DNA of 64,000 nt, taken from contig JADGDE010000010.1 of the NCBI GenBank assembly GCA_016745035.1, forward strand, positions 79,132 through 143,131, given 5' to 3'. The position numbers were made by a program, and so were the translations under genes. Shown piece after piece: positions 18,194 through 28,800 of this stretch. This DNA comes from Thiotrichales bacterium. GTDB lineage: Bacteria > Pseudomonadota > Gammaproteobacteria > Beggiatoales > Beggiatoaceae. The notes beneath the pieces are model-generated. The model saw only the letters and a program-made list of their open reading frames with translations. It did not search any database and was not told the origin of the DNA. The first letter of the stretch is position 1. Every line of letters starts with the position of its first letter.

Positions 18194-19465
18194 TTAAGCT
18201 CCTTGTTTGCTTTTATAAACCTTAAGCATCTCGCTAAGGAAAAACAACGCGGCTAAGTACATTTCAGGGCGCAAGGGTACAGAATAGCGCGGCTCGGCTT
18301 GCAATACCACGTATACCGCGCTGATATAAATCAAGGCAATATATAAAACACTGGCTTGCGGATGATGGTTTTTGAGCCAAAAAAACATCCCAAAGAGTGC
18401 AAAGGCAAAAACAATCACATGCGTGGATTTCATCACAGAATAACTAAGCGAAGCCAAGGCACTTTGTTGATACAAGGAATATTTGACATTAAACACATGA
18501 ATATCGCCCTGTCCTATCAAAATATCCCAACTCCAAAGTAAATACGGTTTGGCAAGTAAATACCAGTGGGCAAACTCAGCGGGTTCAGCTTGTATTCTTG
18601 GCCCTAATATGTTTAAAAATGCAGGGATAGAGCCTTGAACCTCGGCCGCGTCTAAGGTGGCAGGGTTATTAGGGTCGCGTGGGTTAGCGCGCCAAATATC
18701 ATAAAAGTCTGAATGTGAGCCAACAATCAAATTGGCTAGCACCCGATCACTGCTACCGCTTTGATTGGCATCGACATTAATAAAATTACGTAGCGACCAA
18801 GCACTGACGATGACTAAAAAACTCAGTAGCATTGATACCAGCACTTTTTTCGACAACACAGGCGTGCGCCAAGAAAACCACAGCGCTAACAACAACGGGC
18901 TAAAAAACATCACTGGATTGACCATATACGCCGCGCCAAAACTTAAACCCGTGCCGATAGCCAAACCGAGTTTTTGCCGCTCAAGCAATAACATAAACAA
19001 ATACAAAGACAGCAACAAGGTAAAGCTAAACAGGCTTTCGGTGAGAATATAATTACCCATGCTGATTAAGTGCGGGCTAAAAGCACTGAGCAAAGCGGCG
19101 CTGAGCGCGAGTTTATGGCTTAAAAAAAGTTTAGCAATTAAATAGGTCAATAAAACCACCAGCGCGCCCAATAGTGCTTGTGTGAGCATTAAGGTACTGT
19201 AGGGGTTCGATCCCATAAATTTTGCCACACGGGTGCTAAGCACAATAAAAAAAGGATAACCTGGTGCCCAGTAAGCATCTGGAGCTGGAGAGGCGCTTTG
19301 AGTATCGCGGGAAAAAATGTGATGACGATCTAGATTTTCTGCATATTTCATATAAGCGCTGGCATCGCCACTAAAAGGATTAATCACCTCGGTGTGGCTA
19401 AAATATTCCACGCGAATAAACAGCGCTAAAGCGAACAACGCCAAACCATAAAAAAATGTTTTCAC
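18194..19465 (-). CDS. GT39/PMT-like polytopic glycosyltransferase
   Basis: This is a membrane protein of 423 residues with about ten hydrophobic segments. The N-terminal loop NPFSGDASAYMKYAENL contains the acidic pair expected of the ArnT/PMT/GT-C fold, and AYWAPGYPFFIVLS follows. Such enzymes move a sugar from a polyprenyl-phosphate donor. It begins 3 bases after a DPM1/GtrB-type GT2, the enzyme class that makes such donors, so the two likely act in sequence on lipid, glycan or protein in the periplasm. The acceptor is unknown. Confidence 0.75.
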   Translation of the reverse strand: MKTFFYGLALFALALFIRVEYFSHTEVINPFSGDASAYMKYAENLDRHHIFSRDTQSASPAPDAYWAPGYPFFIVLSTRVAKFMGSNPYSTLMLTQALLGALVVLLTYLIAKLFLSHKLALSAALLSAFSPHLISMGNYILTESLFSFTLLLSLYLFMLLLERQKLGLAIGTGLSFGAAYMVNPVMFFSPLLLALWFSWRTPVLSKKVLVSMLLSFLVIVSAWSLRNFINVDANQSGSSDRVLANLIVGSHSDFYDIWRANPRDPNNPATLDAAEVQGSIPAFLNILGPRIQAEPAEFAHWYLLAKPYLLWSWDILIGQGDIHVFNVKYSLYQQSALASLSYSVMKSTHVIVFAFALFGMFFWLKNHHPQASVLYIALIYISAVYVVLQAEPRYSVPLRPEMYLAALFFLSEMLKVYKSKQGA

Positions 19466-19468
19466 TTG

Positions 19469-20446
19469 TTATTCCTGTTTTGGTGCCTTTGGCTGTTTAT
19501 CTTGATAGGCTAAAGAGGGATGAAAACCCTTAGTAAAATAGAGACTACGGCGTTTCGATTCGTTATAAGTCCGCCCTAAATACTCACCAATCACGCCCAA
19601 ACAAATCAATTGGATGCCACCAAGAAATAAAATAATCACCACCAGCGAGGGATAACCCGGCACCGGGTTATCAAAGACTAAAGTCCGCAATAGCATATAG
19701 GAGCCATAAATAAATGCCCCTGATGCGGTGATAATGCCAAGATAAGTGGATATTTTCAGCGGCAGATCAGAAAATGAGGTAATGCCCTCAATGGCTAAAT
19801 TCCACAAACGCCAATAACTCCATTTAGTCGTGCCCGAGGCACGCGGCTCACGGTTATATAGCACCGCTTTTTGCGGAAAACCTATCCATGCAAACAAGCC
19901 CTTCATATAGCGATGATATTCGTTTAAGGTCTTGAGCGCATCAACCGCGCGGCGGCTGAGTAAACGAAAATCGCCGGTGTTTTTCGGAATATCGACATGG
20001 CTGAGTTTCCAAAGCAGCTTATAAAAATAATCGGCGGATTTTTTCTTAAACCAACTCTCGCCTTCACGTCTTAAACGCTGAGCATAAACCACATCATAGC
20101 CGTTTTGCCATTCTGTGATAAATTCGTGTATCAATTCGGGCGGGTCTTGTAAGTCGGCATCAATCACCACCACGGCATCGCCAATACAATGATCCAAGCC
20201 CGCCGACATAGCGATTTCTTTACCAAAATTACGGCTTAAATCGACAATACTGATATGTGGGTCTTGGTCTCGGAGTTGGTTGAGTTTGGCCAGAGTCTCG
20301 TCCGTGCTGCCATCATCAATATAAATCACTTCATAATCATAAGCCGTCGCTTGCATCACAGCGCTTAAGCGTTGATGAAACTCATCAATCACCAAGGCTT
20401 CATTGTAAGCCGGGACAATCACAGAAATAATCGCGGTATTATTCAT
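19469..20446 (-). CDS. Polyprenyl-phosphate glycosyltransferase (GT2, GtrB/ArnC type)
   Basis: The cytoplasmic N-terminal GT-A domain starts ISVIVPAYNEALVIDEF; the DxD-like motif is VVIDADLQDPPEL and RRAVDALKTL follows. Two C-terminal hydrophobic segments (near residues 230-300) anchor it. This arrangement is typical of enzymes that load glucose, mannose or Ara4FN onto undecaprenyl or dolichyl phosphate. The ATG at 20446 starts the conserved domain directly; a longer frame upstream adds 18 atypical residues. It overlaps the methyltransferase gene by 8 bases and precedes the GT39-like gene. Confidence 0.85.
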   Translation of the reverse strand: MNNTAIISVIVPAYNEALVIDEFHQRLSAVMQATAYDYEVIYIDDGSTDETLAKLNQLRDQDPHISIVDLSRNFGKEIAMSAGLDHCIGDAVVVIDADLQDPPELIHEFITEWQNGYDVVYAQRLRREGESWFKKKSADYFYKLLWKLSHVDIPKNTGDFRLLSRRAVDALKTLNEYHRYMKGLFAWIGFPQKAVLYNREPRASGTTKWSYWRLWNLAIEGITSFSDLPLKISTYLGIITASGAFIYGSYMLLRTLVFDNPVPGYPSLVVIILFLGGIQLICLGVIGEYLGRTYNESKRRSLYFTKGFHPSLAYQDKQPKAPKQE

Positions 20447-21200
20447 CTTTTGCCCGCAAAACATAACACTGCGTCCACAAACTAAAATCCAGCCAACCAC
20501 CGCGCAATTTGTTTTCTAAATATTGCTCAATTTTAAGTCCGGTCTCGCCCATAAATTCCGCCACCAAGGGCAAATAAAAACCGCATTTATACTCGGACTC
20601 AATCACCAAGCCCGCCTTATCTAATTGTTGTTTTAACTGTTTTTCAGTGAGCAAATTAATGTGTCCAGTTTCGATAATCGCCTCGCCATAAATCAGCCGC
20701 ACCAATTGGATAATACCGGGTAAAAAAGCAATTTTTGCCGTCATTTCTAAGGGGCTATAGCGTTGTGGGGTGGATAAAATCAAACGCCCCTCAGGCTTGA
20801 GCAAACGCCGCAGTTCTATCAGCGCCGCTTGCGAATTGGCGATATGCTCCACCACCTCGGTGCATAAAATTAAATCAATGCTATCGCTGGCTTGTTTTGA
20901 GGCGGTAATATCATCGACCAAACAACGAATTTTGTCCTCATCGGCAAATTTTTGCTCGATATAATCCAAATAACTCGACTCAATATCACTGGCAATCACT
21001 TGCTCGGCTTGCTGTCCTAACGCAGGCAAATAACCACCTGCACCGGGGCCAACTTCGAGCGCCACATCTAATCCTGCGCCCGCTTGTTTAATTGCAGCTT
21101 CAATCCAGTCACGGCGCTGACAATGCAGCCAACGCCGAGTCGGGTTTTTTGAGGTGTAGAGGGTTTCTTGCAGTTCAACCAATTCTTGTGCTGTGCTCAT
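20439..21200 (-). CDS. SAM-dependent class I methyltransferase
   Basis: This is a 253-residue protein with motif I ALEVGPGAGGYLPAL, the acidic end of strand 2 (VIASDIES), motif II DLILCTEVVEHI and the post-motif GRLILSTPQRYS. This is the Methyltransf_11/UbiE-like fold. The substrate is unknown, and association with GT2 and GT39-like genes suggests a glycan or lipid. GAGG lies 6 bases before the ATG at 21200, which supports this start over an upstream TTG. Confidence 0.82.
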   Translation of the reverse strand: MSTAQELVELQETLYTSKNPTRRWLHCQRRDWIEAAIKQAGAGLDVALEVGPGAGGYLPALGQQAEQVIASDIESSYLDYIEQKFADEDKIRCLVDDITASKQASDSIDLILCTEVVEHIANSQAALIELRRLLKPEGRLILSTPQRYSPLEMTAKIAFLPGIIQLVRLIYGEAIIETGHINLLTEKQLKQQLDKAGLVIESEYKCGFYLPLVAEFMGETGLKIEQYLENKLRGGWLDFSLWTQCYVLRAKDE

Positions 21201-21207
21201 ATCAACC

Positions 21208-23379
21208 TCAAACAATCATGGCAAGAACGCACTTAAGCGCGCCATAATCAAAACGCTGCTCTAGGACATCATATAAATTTTTCAAACTTTTTTGCTCTTC
21301 TTCGTTTAATAACTCATAAGCTTCATAAATCAAATCCACATCCTGCTCTTTTAGCTCGCGGATTTCATAAATATCTAATTCGCCATGCTCAATGCCTTGG
21401 GCTAAATGGCTGTAAATGGTGCTGTCTTTTAAACTGCGCTGCTTGGCAATATCTAAAATACTCAAACCCTTGCGATAAGCCAAAATCGAGGTTGCCACCG
21501 TATCGCTCAAGCCTGGAATCAAAGTGCTTTTTTCATGATTGGACAAATCCGGCGGCGCATGATGTGGCGCGTCTTCGGGGTTATCTTGCTGGTGTTGCTC
21601 GATAATATCGAGGAAAATTTGCCCATATTTGCGCCGTTTTGCCTGCCCGACCCCATTAAGATTGCTAAACTCATTCAAAGTCGAAGGCTGATAAACCACC
21701 ATTTCCGCTAACACGCTGTCGTGGAAAATCGTATAAGGCGGGATTTCTTGCGTGTTTGCCAACTCGCGGCGTTTTTCCCGCAAGGACTCGAATAAAATCG
21801 CATCGCTGCCAGTAAAATCTTGCGAATGATTGCGTTTTTTATAGGATTTATTATCTTTACTAATCAGCTTACGCGAAGCCAATTTTTGCTCGCCACGCAA
21901 AATCGGGCGGGCGCTGTCATCGAGATACAAACCGCCATGATTCAAATCGACATGGACATAGTTTTGCACCACCAATTGCCGAAACAAACTGCGCCATGTA
22001 TTATCATCGACAGCATTGCCAATACCATACACCGCCAGCCTGTCGTGTTCATATTGGCTAATCCGTGGGTCTTTGAGTCCGCGCAAGACTTTAATTAAAT
22101 AGGCTGTGCCAAAACGCTGTCCGGTGCGATAAATCGACGACAACGCCTGCTGCGCTGCCTCGGTCGAATCCCATGTTTGCGGCGGACTTAAACAGGTATC
22201 ACAATTGCCACAAGGCTTGTCCATCTCATCATCAAAATACGCCAACAAAGCTTGGCGGCGACAATCTGTGAGTTCGCAATAGCCCAATAAAGCATTAAGC
22301 TTGTGTTGCTCGATACGCTTTTGCTGTGCATCGGCATTCGAGCCTTCCAAAATTCGATTCAGCATCACCACATCTTCCAGCCCATAACACAGCCACGCAT
22401 TGGCAGGCTCGCCATCACGCCCGGCGCGTCCCGTTTCCTGATAATACGACTCGATACTTTTAGGCAAATCGACATGGGCGACAAAACGCACATCGGGTTT
22501 ATCAATCCCCATCCCAAAAGCGATGGTGGCAACCATAATCACCTGTTCTTCACGCAAAAAACGCTGCTGATGGTCTTGGCGCACACGGCTGTCTATGCCC
22601 GCATGATAAGGCAGTGCGTTTAAGCCGTTTTGCTGTAAAAAGGCGGCAAACTCCTCGGTACGCTTGCGGGTCATACAATAAACAATGCCGCAATCTTTAT
22701 TATGATAATGGCGAATAAATTCTAATAATTGCGATTTAACGCTGATTTTCTCCACCACGGTATAGCGAATATTCGGGCGGTCAAAACCGGAAACAAAGGC
22801 ATGGGCTTTGTCCAACTGCAAACGGTGATGGATTTCCTCGCGGGTGAGCTGGTCAGCGGTAGCGGTGAGGGCGATGCGGGGAATATCGGGGTAGCGTTGG
22901 TGCAACACCGACAATTGCACATATTCAGGACGGAAATCATGTCCCCATTGCGAAACACAATGCGCCTCATCAATGGCAAACAAAGCAATATTGGCGCTAT
23001 CCAAAAACTGCAAAAATGGCTCGGTCATCAAGCGCTCTGGAGCGACATATAATAGGTCAATTTCCCCAGCACGGATTTGTGCCGAAACCGCTTGCGATTC
23101 AGCAAAACTCAAGCTGGAATTAAGAAAAGCGGCGCGGATGCCCAGTTGCTGCATGGCGCTGACTTGGTCATGCATCAGCGCAATCAAAGGCGAGACCACA
23201 ATCGCCAAGCCCTCGCGCAATAAGGCCGGAATTTGATAACACAGCGATTTACCGCCGCCGGTGGGCATCAGCACCAAGGCATCTTGTCCAGCACAGATAT
23301 GGTCGATAATCTCGGCTTGCTGCCCTCGGAACTCACGATAACCAAAAATATCTTGGAGAATGTCTAAAGCTGTTTTCAT
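21208..23379 (-). CDS. recQ: ATP-dependent DNA helicase RecQ
   Basis: This is a 3'-5' helicase for recombination and fork repair. Walker A is LMPTGGGKSLCYQIPAL near residue 37, the DEAH box FAIDEAHCVSQWGHDFRPEY near 137, and motif VI QETGRAGRDGEP near 310. The zinc site is CRRQALLAYF...CGNCDTC near 370, followed by the RQC winged helix and an HRDC domain near 530. The 723 residues exceed the E. coli length (about 610). The extra C-terminus contains an HTH_40-like domain (LSILDIAKQRSLKDSTIYSH). No Shine-Dalgarno is seen. It leads the run with the methyltransferase and GT genes, 7 bases apart. Confidence 0.93.
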   Translation of the reverse strand: MKTALDILQDIFGYREFRGQQAEIIDHICAGQDALVLMPTGGGKSLCYQIPALLREGLAIVVSPLIALMHDQVSAMQQLGIRAAFLNSSLSFAESQAVSAQIRAGEIDLLYVAPERLMTEPFLQFLDSANIALFAIDEAHCVSQWGHDFRPEYVQLSVLHQRYPDIPRIALTATADQLTREEIHHRLQLDKAHAFVSGFDRPNIRYTVVEKISVKSQLLEFIRHYHNKDCGIVYCMTRKRTEEFAAFLQQNGLNALPYHAGIDSRVRQDHQQRFLREEQVIMVATIAFGMGIDKPDVRFVAHVDLPKSIESYYQETGRAGRDGEPANAWLCYGLEDVVMLNRILEGSNADAQQKRIEQHKLNALLGYCELTDCRRQALLAYFDDEMDKPCGNCDTCLSPPQTWDSTEAAQQALSSIYRTGQRFGTAYLIKVLRGLKDPRISQYEHDRLAVYGIGNAVDDNTWRSLFRQLVVQNYVHVDLNHGGLYLDDSARPILRGEQKLASRKLISKDNKSYKKRNHSQDFTGSDAILFESLREKRRELANTQEIPPYTIFHDSVLAEMVVYQPSTLNEFSNLNGVGQAKRRKYGQIFLDIIEQHQQDNPEDAPHHAPPDLSNHEKSTLIPGLSDTVATSILAYRKGLSILDIAKQRSLKDSTIYSHLAQGIEHGELDIYEIRELKEQDVDLIYEAYELLNEEEQKSLKNLYDVLEQRFDYGALKCVLAMIV

Positions 23380-23460
23380 AGTATTGTGCTACATGCGGCA
23401 TTAACTTAAATCGGGCTTATTATGACTTGAGTATGCGGAGAAAACCAGCGGGATAAACTG

Positions 23461-25806
23461 CTAGCGTCGATAATCAATAAATTGCCACACAGCAACCAAG
23501 CAAGCTAAGCCCCCAGCTACCCAAAGGTTTGGAGCATTGCCCCATGTCAGGGAAAAGTTAACATAAGATAAATTAAATTCGACCAAACCTGTGATGGGAG
23601 TAGTGATATAGACCAACACGCCCAAAGTAACAGCATTGCGGGCAATATCGCGCGGGGATTTATTATGTAAAATTTTCAGCAGATTTAAGACAAAGCCTAA
23701 GCCTAAAACAATTCCGAATGCAGCAAGAGCAAACCAAGGTGATTGGGCTAATTGTCCAAAAACAAAGGCATTAAAGCCAGCGGCTAAGCTGATGCCAATC
23801 AAAGGCGATTGTTGTGCCGGTGGTGGGACAACAGGTGGGCTGCTCATAGCTGCATATGCTGCCTGCCGTTCATGTAAGTTTGTACGGCTGTTCTCATCAA
23901 TACCATCTAATAAACGCACCACATCAACTTTTTGTTTTAATTTAGGAATAAAAGGATTCATCTCCCCGTGTTTTTCATAGACTAATAAATCGTCATAATC
24001 TAAAGCCTCGCCTTGATAAGGGATTTTTTCTTTAACGATGAGTTTGGCGATGGTACTATGGATATATTCAAATTGCCCTCGAATCAGTCCCAACATAGCA
24101 CGGCGGCTTTTTTCATGTCCATCAATCCAGATACAGATTTTTTTATCTTCATAATCTGCCCGCAGCAAGGCTTTATTTTCACCATCACGTAATACCACGC
24201 CGCTATACCAATAGTTTTTATCATAAATGTGTGTGTGTAAACGTACCATTGCCCGCAAAAACACACTGCTGGGCAAAACATCGTAATGATACTCAAAACA
24301 TAAACATTCTTTGGCGCGCCAATGGTCTACATCTGGCTCATTTTTGGGCAATAAATCCGGCAACAAATAGCCTTGTTTATCCGGCAAAGAAAAACACAGT
24401 TCAAACTCTTTCATCAGTTCGATAATGAACAAATGTTTCCCCCGTGGGTAACGTTGGCTATCGAGAATCTTTGCCATATCCGCCAGTTGTAACATGCCCT
24501 GAGCATGAAATAAACGATGGCTGTTGAGTAGCTGATAAATGCCACTGGTGACCCATTCAGGGTTGAGGACACTGGTATCTTGCAAACGTGGATCATCACG
24601 GAAGTTTAAGGCAATGCCCAAGTCGTGCAAAAAGCCAATGAGAATTTCTTGGTCGCGCTCATCGCTGATGTCATTTTCTTGGCAACGGTTTTGATAGTTT
24701 TCATAGCTGATGTAATCATCACCTAAATCAGCTAAATTTTGTTTTAATTCAAACCAGGTTTGTGGGAAAGGATCGAAGACGTGTGGCATTGCTGCGACAC
24801 AATCATGAATCAGAGTCATTAATTTATCGATGTTGGTCTGTTCTTGACAAGATATACCAATAAAAGCGCGAATATTGCGGTATTTGTTTTCTAAAAAACG
24901 CTCATTGACATCCAAAGGGTGTGCGTCAATTTTATTAATCACCACAATGACGGGTGAGTCACCGCCAAAGCTTTGAATTAATTTGAGCCAATATTCCAAG
25001 CGTCCCTCTTTCTCCCCTTGCCGCGCATCCAATAAGACTAAATATAAACTGCGTTTGGTGAGAAAAAATTGGTGAGTGGCATGCATAATTTCTTGTCCAC
25101 CAAAATCCCAAATGTGCAGAGTGACTTCTTGGTTTTCTCCTACTTTTTTTATCGGCAAACACCAAGGCTTGATATTAATACCTTCAGTTTTACTCTCTTG
25201 TTCATCAAACACTTGATTGGTTAAGCGATTTAATAAAGAGGTTTTGCCTACTCCACCTTGACCAACGATAAGCATTTTTGCCTCGTTTAAGGGAGCTTTT
25301 TCGATCTGAGTTTGTAAATAATAGCGGATAATTTTTGTCGGGTGATGATATTGCTGGAGGATTTCTGGAGGGATGTTAAATGGGTTGTTTTCTAAATCTA
25401 AATATTGTAAATTTTGTAATGCAGCCATTTCGGGCGGGAGGTTTCGTAATTGATTGCTCTTTAAATAAAGTTCTTGAAGGTTTTGCAGCGAGGCAATTTC
25501 GGGCGGAAGGTTGCGCAATTGATTGCTCTTTAAATAAAGTTCTTGTAGGTTTTGCAACGAGGCAATCTCGGGCGGAAGGCGATTCAATTGATTGTCATTC
25601 AATAATAATACTTGAAGGTTTTGTAGTGAGGCAATCTCGGGCGGAAGGCTACTCAATTGATTATGATTTAAATTTAGTACTCGTAAACTTTGCAGCGAGG
25701 CAATTTCGGGCGGTAAATATTTTATGCTTTCATAAGATAAATTAAGGCTGGTTTGCTTTTCAGCCGCTGTTTGTTGAATCAGTGCTTGAAGCTCATTTGC
25801 TGTCAT
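23461..25806 (-). CDS. Roco-type protein: leucine-rich repeats, Ras-like GTPase, COR, C-terminal membrane segments
   Basis: Residues 21-150 are five to six 23-residue leucine-rich repeats of the LPPEIASLQNLQ type. The Roc GTPase follows: P-loop GQGGVGKTS (182-190), switch II WDFGGQEIMHATHQFF, and NKID for guanine recognition. A COR-like region with NPEWVTSGIYQLL and FLRAMVRLHTHIYD extends to about residue 640. A Pro-rich linker leads to about four hydrophobic segments (near 665-775), so the protein is probably membrane-anchored with the signalling part in the cytoplasm. Bacterial Roco proteins have mostly undefined roles. The gene stands alone between recQ and sbcC. Confidence 0.9.
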   Translation of the reverse strand: MTANELQALIQQTAAEKQTSLNLSYESIKYLPPEIASLQSLRVLNLNHNQLSSLPPEIASLQNLQVLLLNDNQLNRLPPEIASLQNLQELYLKSNQLRNLPPEIASLQNLQELYLKSNQLRNLPPEMAALQNLQYLDLENNPFNIPPEILQQYHHPTKIIRYYLQTQIEKAPLNEAKMLIVGQGGVGKTSLLNRLTNQVFDEQESKTEGINIKPWCLPIKKVGENQEVTLHIWDFGGQEIMHATHQFFLTKRSLYLVLLDARQGEKEGRLEYWLKLIQSFGGDSPVIVVINKIDAHPLDVNERFLENKYRNIRAFIGISCQEQTNIDKLMTLIHDCVAAMPHVFDPFPQTWFELKQNLADLGDDYISYENYQNRCQENDISDERDQEILIGFLHDLGIALNFRDDPRLQDTSVLNPEWVTSGIYQLLNSHRLFHAQGMLQLADMAKILDSQRYPRGKHLFIIELMKEFELCFSLPDKQGYLLPDLLPKNEPDVDHWRAKECLCFEYHYDVLPSSVFLRAMVRLHTHIYDKNYWYSGVVLRDGENKALLRADYEDKKICIWIDGHEKSRRAMLGLIRGQFEYIHSTIAKLIVKEKIPYQGEALDYDDLLVYEKHGEMNPFIPKLKQKVDVVRLLDGIDENSRTNLHERQAAYAAMSSPPVVPPPAQQSPLIGISLAAGFNAFVFGQLAQSPWFALAAFGIVLGLGFVLNLLKILHNKSPRDIARNAVTLGVLVYITTPITGLVEFNLSYVNFSLTWGNAPNLWVAGGLACLVAVWQFIDYRR
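25420..25735 (-). repeat. 69-bp tandem DNA repeats encoding the leucine-rich repeats
   Basis: Units of 69 bp encode 23-residue repeats. Two adjacent units (ELYLKSNQLRNLPPE twice) are almost identical at DNA level, with TTTAAATAAAGTTCTTG recurring. The in-frame homogeneity points to recent unit duplication and possible copy-number variation between strains. Confidence 0.8.
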
Positions 25807-25873
25807 TGCTATACCTACCTCTTGCTTGCCGTTGGTTTGTGATAACGCCTTATAATTATAAAATTCCTCCTCA

Positions 25874-28800
25874 TCACTTCACATCCGGCTGCAACTGTAA
25901 ATTACTCGCTGCACCGCGTTGTTTACTCACTTTAATTTGCACCGCAAAACGTTCTTTTAGTGCGGCAACGTGGGAAATAATACCGATTTGTTTGCCGCTG
26001 GCTTGTAGGTTTTCTAAGGCATCTAGGGCGATTTCTAGGGCGTTTTCATCCAAGCTGCCAAAGCCCTCATCAATAAACAAAGAATCCATCGATTCGGTTT
26101 TGGTGTGCATATCACCCAAACCCAGCGCTAGCGCTAGGCTTACCAAAAAGCTCTCGCCACCGGATAAGGAGTTCATAGCGCGAATCTTATCGGCATTGAA
26201 ACTGTCGATGACATCTAAGCCCAGTATTTCCTGTTCACTAAGGCGCAATTGATAGCGCGGTTCGAGGTTTTTTAGATAAGCATTGCCATAGGCTAAAAGT
26301 TGTTGCAAGGTGAGTTTTTGGGCAAATTTTTGAAACTTCGCGCCATCTTCTTTGCCAATTAAGTTTGACAGTTGTCCCCATAAAGCACAGTTACGCTCCA
26401 ATGCTTGTAATTGGCGTTTATCCTCGGCGCACAGTTGTTCGGCTTGCTCATGTAGTTCCAGTTCTTTGCCAATGCTGCCGAGACCTTGTTGTCTGTGGCT
26501 TAAATGTTCTGTGAGCTGGGTTAAGGCGGCTTCTAGTTCAGGCAGCGGGCTAAGTTCGGCGGTTTGTTGTTGCTGTGAGGCGAGGGATTGTGTTGTGGTT
26601 TGTAAGCGGGTATTGCTCTCGCTTAAGTTTGAGTCTAATTGTTGCGCCTCTTTAGCAAAGCGCTCGGCTTGCTCGGCAGATAGTAGCAGCGCCTCGAGTT
26701 GTGCCAAGTCGCTAAAACCTTGGGCTTGATAGGCATGTTCTAATTGCTGGGCTAAGCCTTGATTGTTGCGGCTTAAGCTGTTGCACTCGGCTTGTTGTTG
26801 GCTCAAGCTCTGTTGGATTTGTTGCAAAGTTTGTTGTTGCTGTTGTTGTTGCTGCTCTAATTCACTTAGCTGTTGTTCGGCAGCCATGCGGGCGGTTTTT
26901 AGGCGTTGGCGCTCGGTTTCGGGGTCTTTGTTGCCATATTCCGATTGGCGCTGTTGTTGTTCGCGGCTAAGTTCTGGTTGCAGTTGGGCTATGCTTTGTT
27001 GCAGGTCTTGTTGTTTTTGCTCTATCAGTGCCAGTTCTTGCCGCTGTTTGTGTTTGTTTTCTTGGTCTTTGTGTAATTGTTGCCGCTGTGTTTCTAGCGC
27101 TTGGCTTAAGTCTTGGTAATGTTGTAAGCGGGTTTGTAATTGGCTTTGCCAGCGGTCGTTGATGCTTAAATCATAAGGTTTGAGACTGTGTTGTAAGTCG
27201 GTTTCAAGGCTTTGTAGGCGTTGTTGTTCAGCATCTAAGGTGCGGTCTTGATCGCTTTGTTGTTGGGCTAGTGCTTGGATTTGTTCTTGGGCTAGTGCTA
27301 AACGGTGCTCTAGGTCTTTGAGCGCTTCAGCGGCTTTTTCGATGTCTTTGCTGCTGGCTTGAAAGTCTGTCCAGCATTGGCTAAAAGTGCTTAAGTCTTG
27401 CTGTAATGCTGAATAATCGGCAGTTGTATAGGGCAGGTTTAAGGCTTGATAGGCGCTTTTATGCTTTGTTGCTGTGCGCTCAGTTTGCTGTTGTTGCTGC
27501 TCGGTTTGTTCGATATGACTCTCGGTGCGGCTTAGCTGTTTGTTGCTGTCGCCAAGTGCGCTGTTCAATTGTTTTAATTGCTGTTTTTCGTTGTCGATTT
27601 GTTGTTGTATCGCGGCGCTATCGCTAAGTGCGGCGGCGGGGGCATCGTTGCGGTAAGGGTGTTTGGTTGCGCCACATAAGGGGCAAGGCTTGCCTGTGTG
27701 CAAATGTCTTCGGTCGGCTTGGTATTTTTGTAGCAGCAAAGCTTGTTGGTAATTTTTCTCTAGGCTTTGTAATAAGGTCTCGCTGCTGTCGATTTGCTTT
27801 TGTTGGTTTTTGGCTTGGCTTTGTTGTTGTTTTAAGTCGTCGCTAAGCTGTGTTTGCTTGGCGGTCAATGTTTGTAATTGTTGTTGGCTGTCTTGATAGC
27901 TTTGCAGTTGTGTTAGCCCTTGTTGTAAGCGCTCTGCATAAGCTTGCCATGCCTCGCTCCCATCGCTGACGCTGCTTTGGCTGAGGCTTTGTGCGAGCGC
28001 TTGTTGCTGTTGTTTGCGCTTTGTTTGCGCTTGTTGTTGCTCGGCTAAGGCTTGGTTTAAGCTGTCTTGGCTCTCAAGGTGTTTTTTTAGCGCTTTAGTG
28101 GTTTTTGTCAGCGCCGCTTGGGCTTTTTTCAGGGGCTGTTGTTGTTTTTCTAGCGTGTGTTGTTGTTGTTCTAGTAGGGGTAAAACGCTGGCAAGGGCTT
28201 GGTCGCTTTGGCATTCGGCGAGGGCGGTTTCTTGTTTGTTGAACTGTTGTTTTTGCTGGCTGTGTTGTTGCTCTAAGCGTTCTAATGCGGCACGGTTTTG
28301 TTGTTCGGCCTGGTCGCGTTCTTTAAGTTGCTGCTGTATTTGTTGCAGTTGCTTGGCGAGTTTTTCAATTTGTTGATCGCGTTGCAGGGTTTTTTCGATT
28401 AGTGCTTGCTGCTCGCGTTCTTGTGTTTGGGCTTGTGTCAGGGTTTGTTTAGCACGCTCTTGTGCTTGGCGGTTTTGCTCGCTTTGTTGCTTGGCTTGTT
28501 GTTGCTCGGCTTCGCTTTGTTTTTGCTCACGCAGTTTCTCTGTTAGCTGTTGTTGTTGGCTGTGTAAATGCTGTTGTTGCTGATGTAAGGGCTGGGCTTT
28601 TTCATGCGCGGCTAGGGCTTGTGCTGAGGGGCTAAAGGCTTGTACCGCAGCTTGGGCGGTTTGATAGGCTTGTTGGTCGTTTTGTTGTTGTGCCTTGAGT
28701 TTGTCTAAGGCTTGCCAAATTTGGATTTGTTGCTGCTTTTGCCCGAGTTGTTGTTGCGTATTGGCAATTTCATGTTTTAGTTGCTGCTGTTGTTGTTGTA

